The position numbers and the translations under genes are program-made. A model generated the notes under the pieces. That model searched no databases, was not told the DNA's origin, and saw nothing but the letters and a program-made list of their open reading frames with translations. Below are positions 47,864 through 59,100 of a stretch of 64,000 bases of DNA, one piece after another. The stretch comes from Amphimedon queenslandica. Taxonomy: Eukaryota; Porifera; Demospongiae; Haplosclerida; Niphatidae. The stretch is taken from positions 69,408 through 133,407 of the forward strand of contig NW_003546452.1 in the NCBI RefSeq assembly GCF_000090795.2, written 5' to 3'. Each line of letters begins with the position of its first letter. Positions within the stretch are counted from its first letter, which is position 1.

Positions 47864-48493
47864 ATGTCATCACTTGGTTTGTTAGGAGAGTATGGTTCAG
47901 GATCAAGTGGGAGTGATGACGAGGCAGCAGGAACTGCAAATACAGAGGAAAGTTTATCTAACAGAGCTTGTAGTAGTAAAGTTGGAATAGAGCACAGTTA
48001 TTTTAATGCTGATGATATAGATAGCGCTAGTGATACTGGTAGTTCTGAGTATAGCCTTTCACCTGGCCCTGTTGATAGTCCACTGGCTCCTGATGCAGCT
48101 AATTCTAAGCCTTTACCATTACCTCAACTTGATGACATACACTGTGGAATCATTAAAGCTGAGCCTGGCTCAGTCTTTTCTAATCCTTTTAAAGAAGCTG
48201 AGGAGACTAAACTTTTAGCCCTCAAGCAGCATGTTGCTTTGGGTCCAGCAGAAGTACCAGTTGATAAAACAAAGAATGAAAGATCATTTAGAGGAAAGAG
48301 ACGGAGGCGACAAGGAGATCAAGAAGAGACTGGATCGTTTGACAAATATGATTCTAGTATTAAGAGAGGAAAAATGAACCGTCCAAAATCTGGAGTAGCT
48401 CCGGGACTGGTCCCACCACAGAAGTATATGAAGCTTCATCAACGTCAACAAGAAAAGGAGAGGCCTTGGACAGTAAAAAGATCATCCAATTAA
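47864..48493 (+). CDS. Single-exon conserved-looking protein of unknown function, probably nuclear
   Basis: 209 codons without introns, unusual in this region. The start ATG is at 47864. The N-terminal half is acidic and Ser/Gly-rich (GEYGSGSSGSDDEAAG), suggesting casein-kinase-type phosphorylation sites and disorder. The middle holds FKEAEETKLLALKQHVAL, a predicted amphipathic helix. A strongly basic patch (FRGKRRRRQGD) could be a nuclear localisation signal. The C-terminal block NRPKSGVAPGLVPPQKYMKL followed by RPWTVKR looks constrained and may be the family signature. I do not recognise the family. It starts 99 bases after the C19orf53-like stop on the same strand. Confidence 0.7.
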   Translation: MSSLGLLGEYGSGSSGSDDEAAGTANTEESLSNRACSSKVGIEHSYFNADDIDSASDTGSSEYSLSPGPVDSPLAPDAANSKPLPLPQLDDIHCGIIKAEPGSVFSNPFKEAEETKLLALKQHVALGPAEVPVDKTKNERSFRGKRRRRQGDQEETGSFDKYDSSIKRGKMNRPKSGVAPGLVPPQKYMKLHQRQQEKERPWTVKRSSN

Positions 48494-48697
48494 TGTAGCT
48501 GAGATGTAAATTGTGTAGATCTATTGTATGAATGTTTAATTGAATTGGTCTATGTAGACTCTACCATTGTTTTTTATGTGTATATTATCAAAAGTACTGA
48601 AGGGTAGTTCTTATAAATAATAATTATAACCCTGTTGAATCTACAAAAATGTAAAGTTGGCATTGTAAAGTGAGTGGGCGTTGCTGAGACTAGTGAG

Positions 48698-51415
48698 ATG
48701 GATCCTGAAGTTCTGGAAGAGTTGTGTAGGCCGTTGCGAGACCTCTCGCTGAATGATGTCGAGTTAACTGGGGAAGAGTTAGGCCGTGGAGCTTATGGTG
48801 TCGTATTAGAAGTCAAAGTTAGTGGGTTCTCTTGTGCTGGAAAGAAGCTTCATGATGCCATAGCAGGGGTAAATTAATTATGCTTACTGACAATTTGATT
48901 TGGAATGATGTGTTTAGGAATTTTTAGTAAAAAGTTTTGTGAATGAGTGTGTGAATCACAGCCATCTCCGCCACCCAAACATTGTACAGTTGATGGGTGT
49001 ATATTTTCCACCTGATTCTACTATTCCTATACTTGTGATGGAGCGTCTTCAAGTTTCGCTTGCTCAATGCCTGATTGAAGCTACTTTGCCTCTTAAACTA
49101 AAATACAGCATCCTTCTTGATATTGCGAATGGGTTGAATTACTTTCATCATAGAACACCACCTATTATACATCGTGATCTCACTGCTCAAAATGTATTAC
49201 TCACAAAATCTTTCACAGCTAAAATAGCGGATCTTGGTGTGTCTAGAATTATTGATCCTGGTAGGCCACGTAGTCACACAGATGTACCTGGCAATCCTGC
49301 AGTTATGCCTCCTGAAGCATTTGATGATCAGCCTTATGATTATAAGCTTGATGTATTTTCTTATGGCTGTCTGATCATTCACACATTTAATCAAGAATGG
49401 CCGTTTCCTGTCAGTCAGTTATCAATTGATCCTTTGAGTGAGTGGCAACGAAGATTCACACATTTTTTGAAAATGGGAATGTGTCATCCACTGATACCAG
49501 TAACTAGAAGCTGCTTGCATGATGACCCAGCTAAACGACCAGATATGAACCATCTCATATACATGTATGTTGTACAATCTACTTCAGATAATTTACCTGA
49601 TGATGGCACTCGAGTTGGGGATCTTGGTCACCTATATGATATGATCATTTCGAAGAAAGAGCAAAAATCAGGTACCTTAATAATTTATGATTATGATAAT
49701 TTTTAGCTGTTTTGGTAGAGTATGAAATGTCGCAGAGATTGCACCATGATGTTTGGTCTAGTGCTGTTAGGTCTAGTGCTGTTAGGTCTAAAAGTAATGC
49801 TTTGATTATGGACTGTAATCACAATTTTGATTGTAATTATCATTTATTTCAAATAGGTGGAAAAGCATTGTCATTTTCATGTGAAGACATTCATAGTGCA
49901 GCAAATGAGTGTGAAAATCAAAATGACATGGACCTGTGCCTGGCAATTCAGAAGTAATTATACATTACATTGTAATTTCATTATAGAACTTTCAACAATA
50001 CATTGCATGAAGTCCAAATTTATTGCAAGATGATGTACATCTACATGTATCTCCCAGTGGTAAATATTATGAAAGTAAGTATAAAATTTAACAATTTATG
50101 CACTAGGTTTTTAAAGAAAATTTCAAAATCAAGCAACTTCAAAGGTGACAACTTGTTATTATGATAAAATTTTTATCAGTAATTATAGGTTTTTAGGCAG
50201 AAGCGGTAGGCCTAATTGTTACATTAAACATGAAATAGTTTGAATTTAACCTTGTTTTTGCAGTTTAAGGCCACAATCGTCCATCTCAAAGTATGTCCAT
50301 TAATATTGTGTGCAAATAACATATTTTGTGACTATAAAAGCTTCACTACTTCTCCTCAAAAACAACAATCTGTCGAGGATGATCCTCCTATGCTTTGTCG
50401 TAGCTCACCTGTTGTAACATCTAGGGAGTCAATTTCAGTCTTCACAATCCATACATAATGGGCGTGTCTCTTCGGTTGCTTCTACCAGTAACAATTGTTC
50501 TCCAGTTCTTCATTGTAATTCACCAATTTTGACACCATTCAGTTCACAGCCTCTTTCTTTCGACTCTGAACCAAACTCTCCGATTGCTACACCGCCAATT
50601 ATTCATAAACGAAGATCTCAACTATATTGCCAGATTGATTCAGCATGTTCTAAGTCCCCATACAGTTCACCAATTTTACCTAACAAATTTGCATTTTCTT
50701 CAGAGAAAGGCTTGTCACCTCGTTTGTCAAGTAATAGAAAAATGAAATATAAACAAAAAGATGAACAACAACATGAATTAATGTTTAATTTTGATGAGGA
50801 TACATCACACCCAAGGTCACGTGATTCAACAAAAGTATTACCTTGCTTGAATAAAAGTGAAGTCACTTCACAATTTCAAAATTTGCACGACTCTCATGAA
50901 GTCACTCCTTTATTGTATCCTTTTGACCCTAATTCACCAAGATGGATAACACGTCAATCTAACCCTCATGAGTGGTATTATCACAAAATAAGTAATGCAA
51001 CTGCAGAAGTAATACTATTGGAAAGGGAAAGAAAGGTATGGTTTTAGAATATGAGATAAATGTGATACATATTTTTAGAATGGAAATTTTATTGTTCATT
51101 CTAATTCCAATGGAGAATATTACTTGTTAGTGTGTTTTGAACAGAAGGCAATTCACATGAGGTTAATAATAAATTTGTTACATTGTGTCATAATGCTTTC
51201 ATTTCATTATAGGATATTCAAGGACATGAATGAAAAATTCTTCCTGGATGGTCTGTATTGCAATAATAAAAAGGTATTATTTATTTATTTAGGTATTTGT
51301 TCATTGTTTTGTGAAAATATATTAGAGTTTTGATGGTCTTGATGAACTTGTAAATTATTACAGAGAGATACCTTTGGTTGTGGAAGACAAATTGATTGTA
51401 CTGACTGATTTATAG
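48698..51415 (+). CDS. Protein kinase with C-terminal SH2 domain (paralogue A)
   Basis: Exon 1 48698-48868 carries the Gly loop (GRGAYGVVLEV) and AGKKLH. Exon 2 48918-49671 holds most of the kinase domain: HPNIVQLMGVYFPP, IHRDLTAQNVLL with the catalytic Asp, ADLGVSR (DLG, not DFG), MPPEAF and VFSYGC. Exons at 49706-49793 and 49857-49953 follow, then a Ser/Pro-rich linker (about 50260-50930). The protein ends with an SH2 domain from HEWYYHKIS (about 50967) to the stop at 51413-51415. In that SH2 the FLVR arginine is His (FIVHSNS). Kinase-then-SH2 order recalls the Dictyostelium SHK family; animal Src-type kinases have the reverse. In the linker the frame changes near 50410-50435 without a normal-sized intron, so the model there is uncertain. 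A direct repeat VRSSAVRS lies at about 49760-49790. Confidence 0.85.
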
Positions 51416-51710
51416 AAATCCCAAGATTATTAAATATTTATTATTACTGGTACTTTAATGGATTTTAAGTGAATAAATTTCTATTTTTTATTCACATACA
51501 TGTAATGGTACATATCTCATACTGAAATAATTTGTATAAGGGCATGTGTATGCAAATTTTTAGAAGAAAATGTATAGGAGAAAGCTGAATTAAGTATCAG
51601 TTTAGAGAAAAGGAAGTGTTGTTTTAGGCACTTAACCTTATCACAACTTGTACTATTATTCTTCATAGTGATAAAATTGATCATCCCACATATTACTACA
51701 ACAAAGCATA

Positions 51711-54700
51711 ATGGATGACTTGTTTAAGCCCCTGGAAGCTCTCTCACTGAATAATGTTGAGGTAACAGGAAAAGAGTTAGGCCGTGGAGCTTATGGTGTC
51801 ATCTTGGAAGTCAAAGTTAGTGGTCTCTCTTGTGCTGGAAAGAAACTCCATAATGTTATAGCTGAAGTAAGCATCGTTATAATATAAAATAAGTTCATAA
51901 ATGTTACAGACATTTTTAGTGAAAAACTTTGTGCAGGAGTGTGTAAATCATAGCCAACTTCGTCACCCAAACATTGTACAGTTGCTGGGCGTATATTTTC
52001 CTCCTGATTCTTCTATTCCTATACTTGTGATGGAGCGTCTTCAAGTATCGCTTGCTCAATACTTAGATGATGCTAATTTGCCACTTAAAGTGAAATATGA
52101 TATTCTGCTTGATGTTGCTAATGGTTTGAATTATTTGCACAACAGAACACCACCTATTATTCATCGAGATCTCACTGCTCAAAACATATTGCTCACAAAA
52201 TCATTCAGTGCTAAAATATCAGATCTTGGTGTGTCCAAGATTGTTGATTTTACTAGGCCGCGCAGTCACACACTTGTACCTGGTAATCCTATTGTCATGC
52301 CTCCTGAAGCATATCTTCCGAATAAAACTTATGATTTCAAATTTGATGTCTTTTCATATGGTTGTCTTCTATTACATATATTTAATCAAGATCCCCCTGT
52401 TCCTGTAAACCAATTGCCTAGTGATCCTTTGACTGAATGGCAAAGAAGATTTTCACATGTCGCAAGAATGGGAAGACATCATCCATTGTTACCAATAGTA
52501 AAAAATTGCCTTGAAAATGATCCTGCTATGAGGCCCAATATGAGCTACATTATTCGTGTTATTCAAGCTACAGCATATACTTCACCTGATGATGCCTCAA
52601 GTGGTAATTATCTTGACGATACTCATGAAAGAATCTTAGATAAACTTGAAAAACAAAAATTAGGTACAGTATTAAGCTTGTATCTCTTTGTATTATTACT
52701 TTCACAGGTACACAAGTAAGTTACAGATACAAAAACTATGATGATGATTTTGCTGATGTAACTGCCCGTATTAAGTCTACAGGTTAGAATGGTAGTATGG
52801 TATAGTTGAACTTTTGAATATGCATGATTAAAGAGCAGTTTTTAGCTTATGTGGAACGAAGTAGGTGCACTAAAATTTTTTTAATGCATAAAAGTTTTTG
52901 TTAAAAAGAAGTTTCACATCAGATTTTCCACTGTATATTGAAAATAATAATTGTTAATTTTCAAATACAGAAGAAAGACTTTCATTCTCATGTGAAGACA
53001 TTAGGGATGCTGTTAGTTCAGAAAGAAAGGAAAGTCCAGGAAACAAAAAAATAAAATTTAATAAGTAATTTACACTTAATTAATTTATTGTATTTTTATT
53101 CTATCATTACATTAATATAAGGTGGAATTTTTCTCTGCAAGAAGCTGTGCCAGGTATTTATAAAAAGTGAAATATTGTAGTGTGAGCTATTGTTATTATT
53201 AGTAATATTATCATTTAAGGTGCATATGTACATGCATTCATTTTTATAGCTATTATCATTATCATCTAGCTGTAGTTAGTTGTGTTGCTAGGTAACTATA
53301 TATTTCTTTTGATATTTCCTGCATGCAGGGTTTCTATAAATATTGAATTTTATTAATGATCTTTTGGTTCTTGATTTTGTCATCCTTGTTGTTTGAATCA
53401 AGGAATTGTTGAAGAATGGGTCACACATGTAGCAATAAACAATAGCTTATATTACAAATTATACAGCATTAGTGATTTTTCTAAACCATTTAAATCTTTT
53501 CTAGGTTCAGCCCCTGTATCAAGAAAAAAAATTGCAAAAAAGGTATAATTTTTTCCCAATGTAATTTATTACTTATTATTTAGACTCCTGATGCTCAAGA
53601 AAATAGGTAAATAACTTAAGTTGCATGACTTACATTTATAGCATTAATTCACATTGAATTGTATCAAGGCCACAGTCTATGATGGCAAGGTATTGTATAA
53701 AAATTAAGCTAATTCAGAAATTAGATTTATCTTTGTAAGCTTCACCGTTGAAAAGAAACCACCGCCTCTCCCACCTCGAGTTTCACAAAATCATAGTTCA
53801 AAATTTACCCGACCATCATCTCCTTTAATTTCAAATCATTGGGGTGTGGACTCAGGTCCCTTACCAACTACACACAGCTCATGTTTTGAAGTAATTGTAG
53901 TTGTTACAATTATACTTAACTTTGCCAATGATTACAGATACATACACCTCCAACACCTAAAAAATTTACATTTTCTCCAGTTTTGCCAAAAAAGAGCTTA
54001 GCTCAGTCAATGGGACAACCTGCACAGACATCAGTTTATTCATCCCCATCACAGTGCTCGCCAACATCTGAATGCTCAAATGTATCTTACAGAGAACGAT
54101 CTCAAAATGTATCAGGCATTAGAACTTCACCCCATAAATGCGCACAACCGCTGTTAATAAAGCACAAAAGTTTACCGTCTCATTCAGTTACTCAGTCTGT
54201 CAAGCATGAAAGTTTATGTTTTTCTCATGCTCATGAAAATGCATTTGGTGAAGTCACTCTATTGCCTCCTCCAAGTTCACGAAAACATGATGGAAAAGAT
54301 GATCCTGACTCAATACCTATTTCTAATCCTAAATCAATGGAGTTGTCAAGAAATTCTCTGACCCATGAATGGTACTACCACAACATCAGTAACACTATAG
54401 CAAAAGGGATCCTAATGGAAAGGGAGAAGAAGGTATATATATATATATACATATTGCCATTAGACTTCATGTAGACATTTGTGTATTTTTTTCAGAATGG
54501 AACTTTTATTGTTGGCTCAAATTCTACTGGGGAGTATTTCTTGTCAGTGTATTTTGAGAAAACAATAAGTCATATAAGGTTATTATATACATAATTACTG
54601 CTGTAAGTTCTTTATTTATAGGATATACAGGGACACAAATGGATATTACTCACTAGACACCATGCATTTATATTGTGATAAAGACAAGGTATTTAATAGC

Positions 54701-54827
54701 AGAAATGGTCACAGCACATGACAATAATAATTATTTTTAGAGTTTTGCTAGTCTTGATGAACTTGTGACCTTCTATAGAATGAATCCTTTAGTTATAAAT
54801 GGGAAACTAATTGAATTACATTACTAA
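51711..54827 (+). CDS. Protein kinase with C-terminal SH2 domain (paralogue B)
   Basis: Tandem copy of gene A with matching intron positions. Exon 1 51711-51866 (MDDLFKPLEALSLNN, GRGAYGVILEV); exon 2 51910-52663 (HPNIVQLLGVYFPP, IHRDLTAQNILL, SDLGVSKI, MPPEAY). Small exons follow at 52708-52783, 52970-53067 and about 53125-53152, 53506-53542 and 53583-53607. Then come a proline-rich exon from about 53743 with KKPPPLPPRVS (a PxxPxR SH3 ligand), 53939-54433, and SH2 exons at about 54497-54577, 54623-54689 and 54741-54827. SH2 residues: HEWYYHNIS, FIVGSNSTGEYFL (Gly in place of the FLVR Arg), LDELVTFYR. Kinase residues needed for catalysis are present. The protein is predicted to be a cytosolic signalling kinase with no membrane segment. 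Linker exons are less certain than the two domains. Confidence 0.86.
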
Positions 54828-56199
54828 AATGCTAATATAAATAAGTTGTGTGTGAAATTGACTAATAGAGCACTACTGCAGTACTGCTGGTTTTTTAATT
54901 TTTTTTCATAAATATTATTAGTTCATGTGAATGCACATGCACCATAACACAATTACTAGATCTACATTGTTTTTATCAGATGATGGTGCACAATCACACC
55001 AGTCCAGAGTATTCACACACCTAGTCCAAAATCTTTTTGATAGGTATCTCCTTTTCAACCATACAAAATTATAATAGCGCATTATTGATAGAGGCATTCA
55101 ATGGATTGATATTAGTAGAGTATCAGCATCCAGTGAGCAAGTCTCATTGCACTGTAAATGCAAATAATTAATTTTAACGACCTTTATGTTTAACTTTTTT
55201 GCAGTGGTGGGTATATTAAAACCCATTAATTTTAACAATTTTTCAACTAAGGTAACCAATTGCACATTGACAATCATATACGTCCATAACTTTAACAAAA
55301 TTAGGCCAATAATTAAAGTACATGTAGTTAAAACTAATGGATAGTAAATAAGATAATTATTAGTGGGTTTACAGTGTATTAATCTGTTTGCCAACATTAT
55401 TTTACAGCAACGATCATACTAAAAGTACACCACTCTTGTTTATGTAACAGAACTCAACTTGTATCAAATGTCAAGTTGCCCCAGCCTTGATAGCTGAAAA
55501 ACAAAAAACAGCACTGCCAAAAACAGTTGTTACAGTAAATGTTTGTGTATATATTGAAGCACAGAATATTCCGACCTTGAAGTTTATCACACCTTAAGTT
55601 CAATAAATCAGAAACTCTAAGTAAGTTTAATGCTAACATGCAGTTAGATTTCATTAGACAATAATTATGACAGTTACATATTAACAACAGCTTGCTAGAT
55701 ATAATGTCGAGTAGAAACGAAGTGAAAGCTATAATTATCATTTTCATGAATGGAAAAGCCCTGTTAAATTAAAATTAAATAAAAAACTGCACAAAAAGTA
55801 TATAGTGACAGCGTCAATTCCTTAATTTTGTTATGCATTGTTAGTAGGATAGGCATTAAGGAGTGTTCTTAGCTGATAAAATCTAGGCAGTACTCATTTG
55901 TATCTCCTATGCACTAAAATAACATGACAATAATTAACAATTAAATTGAATATACTCAAAAAGGGAAAAATTCCCAGAAACATACTACATTGTGTACCCA
56001 AAAATAAATGGAAACTCAGTCTTATGAATAACCTTCTAAATTTAATTTTAGAGCAGGCTAAAATAAGTTAGAACTAATTGTAATTATATTTTTAAAGATA
56101 GAATGAACTTTTCTTATGTACATTATTCACAATAATTTTTTGTTATTATGTAAGTGGTCTTTCACAATAAATGGTGATTACATTGACTGCAGAATAATA
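54828..56199. other. Intergenic region between kinase B and DCTPP1
   Basis: 1.4 kb, AT-rich, between convergent gene ends. Open frames at 55098-55397 and 55454-55747 (minus) are low-complexity and resemble nothing known. No repeat boundary was recognised. Confidence 0.45.
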
Positions 56200-59100
56200 T
56201 CAGTTGTCATCAGATATGTAATCAGTATACTTTTTGCTTGAGCCATACACCTTTTCAGGAGGGTACTTTTTACAATTCAGTTCAAATTTTCGTAAAACTG
56301 CTGATGGTAAGTCAATATGACACTTCTCAGCCAGTTCAATTAAATATATGAGGACATCACTTAGTTCTTCACCAACATGGGCTCGATCTTTATCAGACCA
56401 TCCTAGGAAAATATAAAATCAATAGCAGTTGCAAGTAAAATCATTGCAAGGAAGATGCAGCTTTAGGTATTGAATATTCTAATGCAAGCTGGAGCTTTTA
56501 AAATCTAAGTCTTTAATTTGAGTTTATAAGTTGCCCAAAGTAGAGTAAGCCAAAAATTACCTAAAAAATAGCCCTTAACTTTTAATCCTTTATTAAGGGC
56601 TTTAACTACATAAATATTTTTGACCTTACTGGAACTCTAAAATTGAATAACCTATCTCAGCTATAACTGACAACTATAAAATTCCCACTTTGCATGAGCC
56701 AGTTTTAAATAAATGTAGCTGAACACTGGTGGCTTGCTCTATACAATAGTATAGTAATAGAGGTATATTCATAACTTTTATGTACCATATATTCAACCCA
56801 CATAATAAATTGGCTGCCATTCAGGACATCAAGTTCGTTAAAAGTTCAATGGGGGAAAAACATTTCATCCTTGCTACCTTTTTGAAGCCTTTTTTGGAAG
56901 CTTAGAAAACATTCTAAGGATTTAATAGAGGATACACGTGCTAAGATTATTCATAACTTTTAAGTACCGTACATTTAACCCACACAGTAAATTGGCTGCC
57001 ATGTTGGACGTCAAGTTTATTAAGAGTTCAGTGGGGGCAAACACCACATTTTCTTGCCTTGCTACCTTCTTGAGGCCCTTTTCGAAAGCTTAGAAAGCAT
57101 TCTGATGATCTAATGTGGTCTAGTAGTCACCCAAAAGACTGCTATTAAGAAATACAGTGCAGTTTCCTGGTACCAAGCCTTTTTCTATCATCTCTCAGTT
57201 GCTGCCAATGGAAAACTGATGTCCAATGAATTAATTCTTTTCTTTTAAGTTATTACGGTATGCAATGAATACATATATTTTGCAATAAATATACTTAGCA
57301 TCAGGGTTGTTGTAATTCTAATTTTAATCATTAGGAATTAGCAATCATTAGCAATTATTAGCTAATTCTAATTGTAATTTTAATTATAAGGATTATGCTA
57401 TCTAATTGTAATTCTAATGGTAATCAATAAAACAACAAGTAATTTAATTAGGTGATCATTGTATAGTTACTGTGCATTTACCAGGAGCCCATGAAACAAG
57501 CGTAACAGGGTAAAAAATATTCCTATAATTGATTTCACCACCTTGCAAGTACAACTTGGTCATTATTAAGACTTATAGAGGCTCTCTCTACCTTATAATG
57601 CTTCTAGAGAAGTCTTTAGACAGTATCTCTATGCTCTCTTGCTGTTAGAAAGCTCTTAACTTTGTCCCATGTGTAAGCCGCCATTTTGTTTGCCGTGGCC
57701 ACACCCACTCACGTAAAGGAGCGTGGGCGGGTGGTTGCTAAGGCTTGTTATTTCTCCAATACAACGTGTATAGAAGAAATGTAAGTGTGGACATACAAAT
57801 AAATAAATATATATATATAGATAGCGCGACCGTGAAATCAATTATAGGAACGACCTGGGGGCTACGCCCCCAGGTCGTTAAAAAGTAACTTATAGAGTAA
57901 AAAGTGAAACATCAGGCATAGTCACAGTCTCCTCTCACTTTCTGCATTCATGCATGTGATGTGACGTACTGACTGTTATTGTCTTACTTAAAATACTTTG
58001 AAAACCTTCATTAACTAAATGTTATCTAATTAAATTAATAATTTAATTACAAATCATTCAAACTAATTCTAATTCTAATGATTGATTTAGTCAATTGTTA
58101 AAGCTAATTCTAATTCGAATCATTACATTGCCAATCAACAAATAATTGTAATCATAATGATTAATGACTCTAAATAATTACAACAACCCTGCTTAGCATA
58201 CATATCCTCTATGGGGTCTAGTAGTCACCTGAAAGTTTGCTGCCAAGAAATACAAAGCGGTTTCCAGGAACAAAGGCTTTTCTGTCATTTCTCCGTTGCT
58301 GCCAGTGGCAAACTGACATCTAACACATTAAATTTTTATTCTTGAAAGTTATTACAGTATGCAATGAAGACATTTATTTTGCAATGAAAATATTTAGCAT
58401 GCATATTCTCTATTATAGTGACACACAAAAATCCATAATACTTACGAGCATGCCATTGGTGTAAATATACATAGAAATGACTTTGGAAACCACAAAAGTT
58501 CAACACAATATTCATGAATGATAATCATTAGAATACTTAGTCTCGTCCTGCCCCTTCGCTACCTGTGGAAGAAGGGTCTGGAGACACTCACGGTAAAAAT
58601 GTGTGCAAAGAAAACCATGTAGTTGGCTCTATATCATGTGACAGAGAAGGCCAGATCAGTCAAAACAGCTGAAAGAGATGCTTTGCAGCTAAAAGAGGAC
58701 AAGAATGAAGCCTCTTGGACATCTCTTGCAGATTTGAGAGCAGCAGTTCCTTACAGAGCGCCATAATATTAATTTTTTATTGATGACGTTTTATTGTAAA
58801 CATGTGACTTTATTATTACGTCATAAGTGCCATGGCGTCGTTGTAGTAAGCAGCATAATAATGCTGCTCTTAAACTTTGAGAAAGAAGTCCAGGGAGTGT
58901 TACAGGCTCCTTCCAGCCTTTATTTGGTCCTCATTCTTCTTCTTTTGTCTTAAACAGAGCTCTTTGGTCAAATGACTACTTGTCCTACATGTGGTTCGAG
59001 CAATCTGATTAGGATGTGGATTTCTCTGCATGAAGCACACATTTTTACCGTGAGTGTCTCCAGACATATCCCCGTAGGTAGCAAAGAGGCGTGGCAAGAC

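Noticed and set aside
55098-55747. Minus-strand frames between kinase B and DCTPP1
   Set aside because: Hydrophobic low-complexity translations without splice support or family resemblance.
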